A DNA stretch of 64,000 nucleotides. Source: Lingula anatina. Its lineage: Eukaryota > Brachiopoda > Lingulata > Lingulida > Lingulidae. Location: positions 124,001-188,000 of the forward strand of contig NW_019775430.1 in NCBI RefSeq assembly GCF_001039355.2, written 5' to 3'. The translations under genes were made by a program, and so were the position numbers. The notes under the pieces were generated by a model that saw nothing but the letters and a program-made list of their open reading frames with translations, searched no databases and had not been told where the DNA came from. This document shows positions 51,601-63,733 of the stretch, in pieces. Numbering within the stretch: the stretch's first letter is position 1; the number at the start of each line of letters is the position of its first letter.

Positions 51601-54600
51601 TTTCAAGTTTACAATGACAGGTATCTTATTTTTCGATCAGAAAGTCAAAAATGGAGGATGGATCAACAAAGATAATTTGAAAGACTGTCAGAAAATATCT
51701 CTAGATCCCCCACTGAAATGAGAATATGGAGTGCATTAAAACTTGCCAAAATCCATGGCTTGTAAATACTTCTGCTGTAATCAAAGCTTTTAAAGAGCCT
51801 CTATTATTTACAGTTGTTGTATGCAGAAACTATTATTGCATTATATATATTAAGCATTACACATCCAATGAAATTATTTCCTGGAAACCAAACTTTAACT
51901 GAAAACAGCTGTAGGAGGTTATTCAACCTTTTTTTTTTCAAACCTTTTTTGTTCTTTCTATCAATTAAGTACCTCAGCACCCCCACCTCCCCCCTCCACC
52001 CCCCCCCCCAAAAAAAAAATAAATAAATAAAATAAATTTTTTAGAAATTTTGATTGTTGAAGCATTAAAATAGACTCACCTAAACAGGAAAATCCGTTCC
52101 CACTGAAGAACATGTTACATGAGCAGGTGAAGCTGCCAATGCTGTTGGCACACATGGCATTCTCATCACAACCTCCATCATCCACTGAACACTCATTTAT
52201 ATCTATAAAGAACTAGAGGATCAGAGAGGCGATACCGCCTCCGAATATTGTACCACCAGCTGGAGCAAGCGCATTCGTATAGACCCCCACATACACAAAA
52301 TAAGGGACACAGCCACCAGTTTTGTGCTTGACAAGCTGTAAAAATGCAATCAACAAGAATTTTTAAACTTTTGCAAAAAATATATATGGTACAATCAAAT
52401 TTAAGTTCTTCGTAAGATAGGTCAAGGGTCAATTTTAAGGTCACAGTAAATTGCCAGTATATGACTTCCTATTCAAGTTCGAGAGTAACTATGGACCTAT
52501 CTCTGCCAGTTTTGGAGATATAAGGGACTAAATGTTATAATTTTGGAGTTACCATAATGTGCCTTAAATTTCGTACAGAAAAAATTAATTAAAATAAAGA
52601 AAATGTCATTTTGGTCAAAATTCTTGAAATAGGAGGTGCTCTGAAGTTTCAGAAGTTCAAATTTGATGAAATAATGTCATTTTTGAACACAAGTTGTCTG
52701 CTTTGCCAAGCCTTATGTTTTATTTTTCCAGAGTTCAAAATTTATTATCCATTACCGTACTGCACATTTTGCTTTTACCACCAATATGTACTTTTTGATA
52801 CAGCGTAACTCGAAAACCGTATGGAATACAAAAAAACCGAGACCACCTCCAGTGTTGGGCTTTACATGCTCTACAAAATGCAAAAAAGAATGGGTCTCTA
52901 GCATTAACGGTTCCCGAATTAGAGACAGTTTTCAGTTTCGGTATCTTATGGCCGCTACTCCCGTGAAAATGCACCGATTGACCCCAAATTCATGGAGATG
53001 AAAGATGACCTGAAGGGTAACACTTTCCAATAATATTATTGGTTAAGTCTGTGTGGTGTCTGAATAACAGGGCAAAAAAAATTTTTTTCGTAAAAAATTT
53101 CATTTTTTTGAAAATTTTGGCCCATTTGACCTTGAAGTAAAGGTCAAAGGTCAAATCCAAGGGTATATTTGAAATCTACACATATGACTTTTGGAAAGCC
53201 GTCTATAGAAATTTTTCCCATAACTCCTTCCGTAGGGTAGATAATTAGCATTTAATTTTGCCATTTTTAGACAAGGGTGCATTGTAATGAGTGCCACACC
53301 CAGACCCCAATACCGACAAAGCCCAAATTTTACGTGGAACGAGTTGAGATTATAGGTGACCTAAATCCATGAGATGGGTATGGGGGCCCTTACCGTCTAG
53401 GAGGAGAAGCGGTAACGGTAGCCGTCCGGCGGAACGATCCGGACGGGACCAAAACCATGTGTACCGCCAGCGCTAACGCTGGTGGTACAATTAAGGAAAT
53501 ACATACAATGTATGTATAAAGTAACAAAATTTCTTTTCAAAGCATCTCTTTATAAACCAAAAATCTTTTATGTTTCAAAATGGAATCTGAACAAAGGATA
53601 GCGAATTGATAATATCAGTTATTAAACATTTTTAAACTGATATTCATATAACTTTCTGACAAGCAAAGAGGAAGTAACCATTTGGCAGTATTTGTTCAGC
53701 TAAAGACAATTAATAATTCAAAATTTTAAAGCTAATGTCATACATGGAATTTCTAGTTTTGTGGGTAAAGCAACCACTACATCACAACCTCGTTGGGTAA
53801 GAAACATTATCATTCAACAATGAAGACAAATTAAAGTAGTCCCCAAGTTTAAGAAAAGTCCCCACCAGATAATTTTTCATTCAGAAGAATGGGTAAAATT
53901 CTTACCCTCACAGTAAAAACCATCTCCTGAAAATCCATCCAAGCAGGAACAAGAGAAGCTGCCAGCACTATTATTACATAATGCACTGGCATGACAGCTG
54001 TCGTTAAATAAACATTCATTGATGTCTGAAATTAAAATAAAACAAACACCTCAAGTATAACTTGGCTTTTGTTTTTAGTCTGTGTTTGAAATAAAAAAAT
54101 TGGCATCCTTGGAAGAATTTGTGTTATAAATCAGTTGTGTGTTGGTCGTGACAGTGTTTTATTAGGACCTGTGACAGGTGTGATGGTGTTTTGTTAGGTA
54201 TGACAGTGTTTTGTTAGGTGTGACAGTGTGTTAGATGTGACAGTGTTTTGTTAGGTCTGAGATTGTTAGGTTTGACAGTGTTTTGTTAGGTCTGAGATTG
54301 TTAGGTTTGACAGTGTTTTGTTAGGTCTGACAGGGTGTTAGGTTTGACAGTGTTGTGCTAGGTGTGATAGTGTGTTAGGTGTCACCTTGTGTAAGGTTTG
54401 CTAGGATTCATGCAATTAATGTAAGTATGGAAACCCAGGTGTTGGGCATGGTAGGGTAAATTGGCAGATGAGAAAAGGATAACAGGTTTTAAAATAAGGA
54501 AGTTTATAAATGGTATGACAATTTTTAAAGAGTAACAACATGTAGGCTTGGCCTAAGTACGCCAATATGCGTCATGACAGGTCAATAATACATTTTGAGA

Positions 54601-57600
54601 ACTTGACATTATTTTGAAATATTTTACTTTCTTACCATCACAGACAATTCCATCTCCAGTGAAGCCAGTATGACAAGTACAGGTGAAGTTACCAAGAGTG
54701 TTAGTACAGTCAGCATCAGCTGCACAGCCACCATTGTTGACAGCACATTCATTGATGTCTGAAATAAGAAAATCACTCAATAAAATTAACATACATATAA
54801 AGAAAGAAAGAAAGAAAATTACAATAATAATAATAATAATAATAATTTTAATTCATTAAACCTCAGCAATTAAATGTGCCAGGGCGTGATGGGCTAGTTA
54901 ACACCTGAATATTCTAAGGGTACCAAAACACACTGACATGCCAAGCAGGGTCAGATTAAGAAACGTAACGTCAACACAGATGAGTTATACACAGTGACAC
55001 AGATTATTATAATATTACTTATCAATGTCATGATTTTGCTTATATTACAACACACAAAATGTTTAAATAACATTTTTAGCCCAAGAATAGCTTTATCTGG
55101 TTATATTACTTAAGTTTTGTGAGACCAAGATTAATTATTAACCATCCCAGATATATTTTTAAAATAAATTTAATATCACCACTGTATACGAGAATGAATG
55201 AATTTCATGACATCAATTACTTTGATCAATTTGGATGTCATTTGTAAGAGATCAATAACTTTCTCATAAAAATCTCTGTGATGTACTCAGTTAAATATAT
55301 ATATATAGCCTACCTTCACATGTAAAGCCATTCCCTGCGTAACCTGGATGACATGTACAGATGAAACTTCCCTCTGTATTGGTGCAGGTAGCGTCACTGG
55401 CACAGCCACCATTGTTGACGGAGCACTCATTGATCTCTGGAAGATAGTACATTTAAGTCTTTGGAGTCAGCAATTACAAAATAATGGAAATGTTTTTAAA
55501 GTTAACCTTTTCATCCCCTTGGATGACCCAACTTGAGAAATGGCATGGAAGACATAAATTTTGATTCTGAAAGGACCTTGTTAGCCAAAATTCTAGTTAT
55601 CTAAACCCCTACCCACGTCTCAATACATGACATAAGAGATGACAATGGTGTTATGCATTAAGAACATATTTCTACTTTGATCAAATATTTCTTATTTGCT
55701 TCAGCTGAAGGGTCTTTTGAGCCTCAATTTCATCACAGAAAATATATTACATAAAAATGCTTGTTGATCTTTTGAATACAATTCACCTACAATTCAACAT
55801 AAAAGCGTGAACACTAATGCAATATTTTTCATTTCTCTGAAAAATGAAATTAATTCTAGCACTGCAGCACCATTAATTGTTATACCCCATGTCTTAACTG
55901 ATTTTAACAGATTAAAACATGTCATATTTAAGAAAAGAATGATGTGCATTAAACAGACATACCCACACATGTGAACCCATCTCCAGAATACCCCACTTTA
56001 CAAACACAGGAGTGGTTGCTCAGCATGTTGATGCAGTCAGCATTCTTGTCACAGCCTCCTCGGTCCACCAAGCATTCATCAATGTCTGAACATGTAAAAG
56101 GTTAACACAATTACCGATGGAAATCATCTGATGCAACTTAAAGAGAAACTATAAAAGCCACTTACAATCACATCTTATCAATATTTCCACAAGTCACAAT
56201 ATTTTAAATGAGATACAGTTTCAAGATGGCAGCCAAATCCAAGATGGCAGCCATTTTCATAATTTTTAAAAAGAATTACGTGCAGACTTACCAATACAAG
56301 CAAAGCCATCCCCAGTGTAGCCTGATTTACAAGAACACTCAAAGTCCTCCCCTGTTCCAGAGCACTGTGCACTACTGTCTATGCAATTCTGTCCTCCTTT
56401 CACACATTCATCTATGTCTACAAACATAAAGTTAAAAATAGAGGTGCCTATACAGTTAAAATTGGAAGTTCTTAAAGAAAGCTAAAATAATGAAAGTCCC
56501 AAAGGTGTGCAGCTGTATATGAGTTTATGGGTTTCTGAGGGCACAAATACAATATTAAACAACCAAATATATGGGTTTCTTGCTTTGGAAATCTTTCATC
56601 TCTATATCAGGAAGATCATAATCAGTAAAGTTATAATGGTTGTTCTGTCTTTTTCCAAATTATCCAATTAATTGATAGAGAAATTAAGCAAACTGACAAA
56701 AAAGAACTAAGTACATAGGTTAAATGAACACAGAGGTGAAAATGAATAAACACTGTCAGTTAAATTTTAAAGACTTATCTCTGTGGAATTGCACCTTAAA
56801 ATAATTAAAATTGGCCAGTGGTATAAAGTAAGAAAACATGCATACAGTTAGCACAAGAGCGATGTACATAGCCAGTTCCAATAGCACAATAAAATCTGGG
56901 CGGGCACGTCACTGGCTCCACACCATCCACACAGTAATGCCCCACTGGACACACTTCACACTTCACAGACCCATTGCTGGATGCATAGAATCCCACAGGA
57001 CAAGGAATAGGACTGACTGTCCCAGGCTCTGGACAATAGTGACCAGGGGGACAGATGTTGCCTTTATGGACGCCATCATTGGGTGTTGCCATGGTGACCA
57101 GGGTTACGCAGAAGTACCCTGCATCACAGAGGCCTGATGGGACACTTAGTCCTGTCTGGTTGCAGTGATGGCCTGCCGTGCATGGTTGGCAGTCCTCTAG
57201 ACGTGATCTCCCAGTGCTGTTAGACCAGTACCCCAGAGGACATGGAATGGGTCCTGGGGTTCCTCTTGGGCAGTAGTGACCTCTTGGACAGGGCATGCCT
57301 GTGCTGCCATCTGTTGGAGTTGGAGAGATCGCTGCTGACTTGCACCAGTATCCTTCCAAACATTCTCCTGATAAATTAAACATGCATTTAAACAATACCA
57401 TTTGAGAATAGTTTGGCATTAATTAATTCATTTTGGCATGGATAATACTTCAAAATAAAAAATGGCTGCAATAGAACTCCACTAATATACATAAGCCATG
57501 GGGAACTTGTAGGTAACATGTCAATCAAATTTTCATCATATTTTCAAGGTGCAACAGTCTTTAAATTAAATTGGACATTGTTGTAAACTAAGAATTTATA

Positions 57601-60600
57601 TTTCACATTGTGATTAAATTAGATACAAATGAAAAGTCAATTGTCATGTTACATGTATACTCCCATATACCAGTAATATATAACTGATTTGCTCATATGT
57701 TGGAACTTGAACTTCATTAATTCACTTAATCTTGAACTAATCTTCTTTTATATTGTAATTATATATTATATATTTTTGTATTTTATCCCCCAGATGTGGA
57801 TCAACCTGTAGTTAACCTTGGGGCATGTTAAAGAATTTTGATTTTCTTAAATGAAGCTGGCAACTGTCATATTTATTTTTGTGCGGTCCAAATGCAGATT
57901 AGGATCAGCTAAAGGTATATTAAAGTAATTTTATTTCAAATTCTTTAAAACATTTTTGTGTGTCTTTAAGTCTCCCTGTGGCTTTCCTTTCCACATTGTC
58001 TTTTAGTCTTAATTGTCCAAATGTTATCTTGCATTACTGACTGAGCCAGATACTGAAAGACAGACAGTTGCAATTTATGTGGCTTGTTTGTACAATTTTC
58101 ATCTGTTTATTTGCAAGCCTTACTGTGAAATCATGTGATGCAGGTGAGAGGTCAGAGCTTGAGGCAAGTGGAGCAAAATGAGCAGCATAGGTTTTAGTGT
58201 GTAAAATAAACTTTTAATTGTCTCAATATTATATCTAGTAATAATGACGACTGAGGTCTTCAACACAAGAAATGTATCTGCAGAGAAAAAGTGCTCTTGT
58301 GAAGTTCGTATACCTCTACTTTTTAAAGTTCCTGGATAACGCGATGTAATTTCAGTTGGTTTGGCCATGCGAATGTTGTGGCACGGTCTTTTGAGACTTA
58401 GTGAACCAAGAACAACACAGTCGTGAAATTTCTAGTGTTGCCTTAGTAATGCAAACGCGACTGAGGAATATTCTCCTACACTGATTGAATGTCTACCTTG
58501 ATCAAGAGCAAATAAAAAGTGAGTCACAGTTAAACAGTTTGATTCTTTAATAAGAACCGATCCAGGTGGGCTCCTTCTGTTAGAGATTTATGGTACTTTG
58601 TGATTTGTTAAATTGTCTAATAAGTGTTCAATAAAACTGTTATTGTCTTTCTAATGACATAGGAACATGGGACCTCTCAAGATTGTCCATCCCCTTGTTT
58701 ACAGAGATCAAAGTATTGATTCTCATAAAATGAAGCTCATAAAATTATCAAATAAATGATTAATAATGACTGTTATTGTCTTCTTTATGATGTGCAGGTG
58801 GGAACTCTCAATATTGTCCATCCACTTGTTGTCTGATAATTAAGTCATAAAATGAGCCACACAAACTCTGCCTACGCCTTAGCTTCAATGCCGAAATCAA
58901 AAATAAAGCTGCATCAAAATATTATCTAAAAACTTAACATTACATCAAAATATATAATTGAAGTTCGAATTAACTTTACACTCTGATTGGTTTTAGCTGG
59001 CAAACATAATGTTGGTCTTTTCAGTTGCTGTACCAGTATGTCAATTAAAGGATGATGAACAGTAAAAAATAAACACAAGAATTGTCTTTCAAGACTTTTT
59101 TTGCTTTATTTTATCTACTGATTGACAGGATTTAAAATGTCCATGACAAATTGCTAATTATAACAGTTATTGCAAATGGCAATAGGAGAGTCAGAAAATC
59201 ATCAAGACTTTCAACTGATCTACATACTGTAGAGGTATTGTAATTTCATAGAATTTATTAAACAGGTTCAAATACCAAACATCAACCTATGGACTTTTAC
59301 TTTCAGTAAATTATAATATCTTATTAGACTTATGAATTTATTAACTTGATTTGCAGCGAAATAAATTAGCAATGAATTACCAAGTACAGGCAAATTGCAT
59401 TTTTATGTTTCAATATAAAATCAGCGTCTCTATATATTAAGCTTAGTACAAGTAGCTCTTCTGCATGATGGGCATTAACATCCACGGACGTCTGCCCTCA
59501 TGCAAATACCAGTGTGAGTGACAGGGTTAATACGCAAATACCGAGCATAGATTGGTGGACTCAGCACATTTTCATGGATGGAGTCCTTGTCTATGTTTCC
59601 TTGAAATATCTGAAATAAATGTTGAAGAAACAGATCAATGGAAAGTATTAAGTATTAATCACCTTAAGAGAGGATCAACCTAGTATTTGTAAAATTCTTA
59701 TGTATCAGTGTGAAGTGTTGTAAAATGACTTATACTTAGAAAACCAGTGTCAGGAAATATATTCTAAATTCATCTTAAATGCTCAAATGTTTTGGAAATT
59801 ACAAAAAATTAAAAATAAAAATTTATAGTTATAGGTAATATGGCAATTCTCAGACTAACCTTGGCCTTGCCTTTCTCATCACTGACTGCTTTCATCAACA
59901 ATGAATGGTTTCCATAATGCACCTGGTATTCTCTGACAAAGAAATTATAAGGACCTTCCCGTCCTTTAGTCAGAACTGCCGTCAGCTTTCTCACCCTCCC
60001 AAAGTCAAACTGAAGCCACTGATTTGTGTCTTGCGTCTTGCTGTGCCAACATTCCCCAACGCCATTTTTAGTGAATGTATATATTCTTGAAAACTGAGGT
60101 CCATAGGCAGTACTGTACGATGAAGAGGCTGTGATTTGCGCATCTGGTATTGGAGATTTTCCAGACACCAACAGATCTCTGCAGTCTTCAGGTGGTGCAA
60201 GCGTCTCAAGTGTTTTCATCATTTGGGATATTTTCTCTGCCTGCTGCATTAGGAGTGTCGCTTGGGAGTTCAGGATCTTGTCCTGCTCTTGTACCTTCTG
60301 CTGTAGAGTGGCTATAGCCATCTTGCTTTTTGTCTCATTCTGTACTCCAGAAGCAGCTGGTAATTCCAGTGTATAGCTGACTTTGCCATCCTTGGAGTAA
60401 GTTGGTTGACAGACATTGGTTATTGACAATTTTTCTGGAGTGACCACATTCAGGCTGATTCCAACCACGGAGTTCAAAAGAAAAACTGGTAGGATGAGTT
60501 TGAAAGCCATGACTTGTTACAGTTCGGTAGGCCTACAAATGTTAAGCAGTGCGTTTCGTTTATGGCACTACTGGTACAGTTGAGTGTTGTTATATGCCTT

Positions 60601-63600
60601 TACCCTGGGTTGATGCCTGGGTTATCTAGAAATTTTGACACTGAATTTCTGCCCTCCTTAATAAGTAATAAATCAGTGAAGAATTTAATTAAAATTTTGA
60701 TTTAGTGGTTAGAGAAATCAAATGTAAGATGATAACATTATTTACTTCGGTTTGGTAAACATGATTGTTGTCAGGCAGGATTCTACTCTTTGTGTGTATT
60801 AGATAAAAATTAAAAAAGTACTAGATAAAAGCTATAGATGTGTGCCGCACTTCATGATAGCATTCATATTTGGAAAACAAATTGATTCTGTTGACATTGT
60901 GTAATGTTAAACATTATGTTGCACCTGTAAGAAAAGCAAGATTTAGCTAGGGTACTGTATGTCACTGTGTCATAATCCATATATTTTATCAAACATTTCT
61001 TCTTTAAAAATACATTTGAAGTCAATTTTTTGCCACAAAAGCTGACCAAATACCATCCTATCTAGTAGTTTCAAATAGAATAGCTTAGAGAAATAGCAAT
61101 ATTATCATATTATCTGAAAAATGATATTTGCTCTGATTTTTTCTGCTTGCTTTCTTCACTATAAACACCCTGTAGATAAGGTCAGATCAGTAGGTCAAAT
61201 TTTCATCAAAACTTGTAGAAGGTTTGGTTGAAAACTCTTTTATGGCTGATTGAGTGATTAATTCTGTTAATCCATTTGTATGTCAACTTTGTTTGAGTAC
61301 TATAAGACATTAGTAAAAGTGGTTTATATGTGTTACTAGGAACCCAGTGCACACTCTACCGATGCTTGGTTTAAATGTGCCTTCAAAATGATACTCTGTT
61401 ACAACACAGATCTGGTAGTGGAATTGCACAGTTAACATTCTGCTACTAAGACAAAAGAAAGTAGAATGATTGAAACTGGTGCTTAATTGGATGTAGAAAG
61501 ATTATCCCTGTCCCTTTGCAGAGAAAAACGTGTTTATTTGGGAGTGGGTATAGCCGTCAAATTAGGTCAATGCAAAGAGTAGCAGCTATTTCCATGATTG
61601 CATCAGTTGAGGACGTCATATTTTCCCCCCATTTTGTTAAAACCGTTCACATTGCACAACAATTGCACCCTCACATCACAAAGGAAAGTCAGATTTCAAG
61701 AGATTTGGATCAATGACAGTGTCAGTGTTTTACATATGGAGGTGAAAGCTTTGGCTAACATTATAAATTTCACTATTTTAATTTGGTAATGTATAAACTT
61801 CATCAAAAATCAAATTGGTACATATTATTAATTTTCATTACTAAAGAAATGTAGCATCTTGAAAATTGTATATTAGCACATTATTTATCAGTATGCTTGG
61901 TTCTGGTGCAGGTATTTATGCATAAAATTATTACAAGATATTCCTTGACTCGAGTTCAAAACAGTTTAATCTTTAACAGGCTATGTAGTCATCTTTGCAA
62001 GTGTCCAAGCCCAACTGGTTTCTGTACACATTTATTTTTCATATAAAGACATTAAGACCATCACCAGATTTAAGTAAAAACCTGACACAAGCAGCTTCAG
62101 TCTACAAAAGTACCTTCTGTGTTGTTTCTTCCAGGAGTACTGCAATATTTTCCAGCATCGCAAGACATACACTGCTGAGCACTCTCCAGATTGCTATGTG
62201 GGTTATACGTACCTAAAAGTTTATACAAGGGGATCTGGAATTCTTAATAAAGTATTTCATTGTTATAAAACTGAACATTAATTTGCCCTTTGTCCTTTAG
62301 CTGAAGGAATTCAATTCACAATGACTCTTATTCTATGCATAATGATTCTTTAAAAGCTCCCTTGATTGAGCTTTATATCTAGCTATACATAGGTTGTCAT
62401 TCATCTTTTAAATTACATGCACACAAATATGCCCACACGCATATGCACAAAGGTATACCTGAGAGTATGATATATAATACTTACCTGCAGGACATGGGTA
62501 CTGTGTGCTCCACTCTGTGCCACTGACACAGTAGTATCCTGGGGGGCAGGAATAGCTGCTGAAGTTAGAGACTGGACCATAGGTGGCATCACAGTAGAAG
62601 CCTGGAACACATCCAAGATGCATATATTTTATATAGGCATTTTAAGTTCTGGATTATTTCGATCATTCTAAGTATAAATTACATTCGAGGAGAGATGACA
62701 ATATGGCCATTGCCTTTTCTACAAGCTTCACAATTTCCCTGGGCATATGTACATTACTTGGTCTACAAGCGTTATATAACTGCCCTGAGCATACATTACC
62801 TTACAGCTGCCCTCGGCATACATTACCTGGTCTGCAAGCCTTACAGCTACCCTGGGCATACAGGTCCTGATACTGACCACTGGGACATTCTTGTTCCTCG
62901 TAACTTCCAAGTGGACAAAAGTGACCAGGGCTGCAATGGTGTAGGTCACTGGAATTTTGACCGGAAAGGCAGTAATAGCCTGAAATGGGGAGCATACATA
63001 TTTTACAATTCAAAGATGGCAGCCATATTTATAATAATTTTAAAGCAGAATTTTAAATATACAAGCCAAGCCATAATGTACCAACTTTTGCTTGGTTTAC
63101 ATCTGTATAACAATCTAAACCTTTACCCCAATTAATGCGGCCATGTGAGTGCCATTCCGAAAGTTATCCGATCGAAAAAATTCTAACTACTTGCTGTGCA
63201 AATTATTCAACTTGAATGTTACAAAATAATCCAACAGGTTAAGTGTATGCTTTTGAAAGCTAAACCTAACATTGTGTCTGTTAAAGCTAATAAGAACTTT
63301 TCTACTTGGTTCTTAAATTCATGGGGCTGAAAACATGTTACTTCAAATGTTTGTTCATGATACAAAAAACATCCATGAACAATCAATGAATAAGCAGCAA
63401 TAAAATAAAGTGCAGTTAAGGTCTAACAGTTATATATCTTTGCCTGCATTTGTAGATACACACCTGGGTCACATAAGGAACCAGGTGTACTCAAGCCTTC
63501 CTTATCGCAGTAGTAACCCTGTAAACAGGGCATACACTGGGCAATGGTCTGGAGTCCAGTTCTATTGGAATAGGTCCCCACTGGACAGCTGGGCTGGTGG

Positions 63601-63733
63601 ACACTGGTGCCATTTGGACAGTAGTGACCAGTGGGACATATGTTACCTGTGACCCCATCTATAGGATCTGGGCGGGATGCAGCAAGGACACAGTAGTGAC
63701 CTGCTCTACATGATCCTGTGACCTCAGAGAGAC
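45479..63733 (-). CDS. Secreted mosaic protein: GCC2/GCC3 modules, cbEGF array, C-terminal D8C domain (5' partial)
   Basis: Exons in coding order are 63733-63464, 62979-62827, 62601-62485, 62212-62114, 57367-56846, 56417-56292, 56085-55963, 55436-55314, 54758-54636, 54025-53906, 52202-52080, 50068-49946, 49545-49423, 49293-49171, 48797-48675, 47233-47111, 46556-46434, 46247-46096 and 45697-45479. This gives 1001 residues, with the N-terminus beyond the window. The first five exons encode repeated GCC2/GCC3-type modules (CP.GHYC, C..GYYC, GFYC). Twelve single-exon EGF modules follow, most starting D-I-[DN]-E-C with N-T-x-G-x-F, the calcium-binding pattern. All these junctions are phase 1, so modules can be duplicated or skipped in frame. 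The last two exons form a D8C domain as in uromodulin, GP2 and OIT3 (CD...WVVQWYR, ECCRFP, NITYC) and end with TAG. No transmembrane segment follows. Exons 48797-48675 and 47233-47111 are identical copies on either side of an assembly gap, so the true count may be 11. The donor at 56846 is the least certain junction. Confidence 0.85.
46741..46797 (-). pseudogene. Relic of the edge of an EGF exon
   Basis: The plus-strand text tgtctacaagacattcactg, followed by acatgcacaaaataatat, closely matches the start of the functional EGF exon and its adjacent intron at about 46535-46572 (tgtccacaagacattcattg, then atatctacaaaaataat). The rest of the exon is absent. Confidence 0.65.
46984..47061. repeat. 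(AAAT)n microsatellite beside an EGF exon
   Basis: A long AAAT tract; an equivalent tract starts immediately after the N gap at 48587. Both precede identical sequence. Confidence 0.9.
47591..48586. other. Assembly gap (996 N)
   Basis: It is a run of N bases. The roughly 560 bp before it and the sequence after it (48587-49152) are nearly identical, including one EGF exon each. The gap size should not be trusted, and the flanks may be one locus represented twice. Confidence 0.99.
50219..51525. mobile_element. 1.3-kb non-autonomous DNA transposon with repeated TCCTTCC(G/A)TGACG motif
   Basis: The left end gggccattccgtggtattt and the reverse complement of the right end, gggccattcagtggtattt, form terminal inverted repeats, flanked on both sides by aaaa. 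Inside, the word gtccttccgtgacg or close variants recurs at about 50400, 50563, 51000, 51117, 51327 and 51485, in both orientations. There is no long open frame. It lies in an intron of the mosaic gene. The class is not identified. Confidence 0.7.
52247..53492. mobile_element. 1.25-kb element bounded by ATTGTACCACCAGC inverted repeats
   Basis: attgtaccaccagc at 52247 is mirrored by gctggtggtacaat ending at 53492. The interior is non-coding, with a GC-rich segment near the right end (ccgtccggcggaacgatccg) and repeated gtcaaaggtca words. It fills most of the intron between two EGF exons. Confidence 0.6.
54148..54390. repeat. Minisatellite, TTAGGT(T/G)TGACAGTG(TTTTG) units
   Basis: About ten irregular units of 20-35 bp built from ttaggt, tgacagtg and ttttg lie in an intron of the mosaic gene. 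Confidence 0.85.
59337..59342 (-). terminator. Candidate polyadenylation signal of the F5/8C gene
   Basis: AATAAA on the minus strand lies about 135 nt after the stop codon. If used, it would lie inside the intron of the host gene. Confidence 0.45.
59475..60510 (-). CDS. Secreted coiled-coil F5/8C (discoidin) domain protein
   Basis: Exons 60510-59860 and 59609-59475 join in phase 0, encoding 261 residues and ending in TAA. The start ATG opens a signal peptide ([19 protein letters not shown]). Residues of roughly 60-105 are a Gln-rich amphipathic helix, likely a coiled coil for oligomerisation ([12 protein letters not shown]). A F5/8 type C domain follows after the first Cys (PEDC). It shows [20 protein letters not shown], then in exon 2 FQGNIDKDS and [13 protein letters not shown], ending at the usual terminal GC. 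Such domains bind glycans or phospholipids, so a lectin-like extracellular role is plausible. The gene is complete and lies within an intron of the mosaic gene on the same strand. A minus-strand AATAAA at 59337-59342 is a candidate polyadenylation signal. Confidence 0.88.
62690..62870. repeat. Tandem copies of an exon-donor edge in the mosaic-gene intron
   Basis: The 3' edge of exon 62979-62827 with its donor reads on the plus strand cattacctggtctgcaagcc, then ttacagctaccctgggcata. Shortened or mutated copies follow at about 62795-62822 (cattaccttacagctgccct), 62752-62795 (cattacttggtctacaagcg) and 62715-62745. Confidence 0.75.

Larger units (their letters stand above)
57368..62113 (-). other. 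4.7-kb intron of the mosaic gene, hosting a nested gene
   Basis: The exon at 62212-62114 ends in phase 1 (codon GAA then G) and the exon at 57367 resumes in phase 1 (GA then GAA TGT). The join gives a continuous GCC module ([13 protein letters not shown]). The intron contains the complete F5/8C gene at 59475-60510 and an imperfect duplication of about 135 bp at 58630-58860. The donor gtactt is weak. Confidence 0.6.

Noticed and set aside
62695..63135. 146-residue plus-strand frame
   Set aside because: It overlaps a minus-strand GCC2/GCC3 exon and its repeated donor edge; the repetitive HYL residues reflect the DNA repeat.
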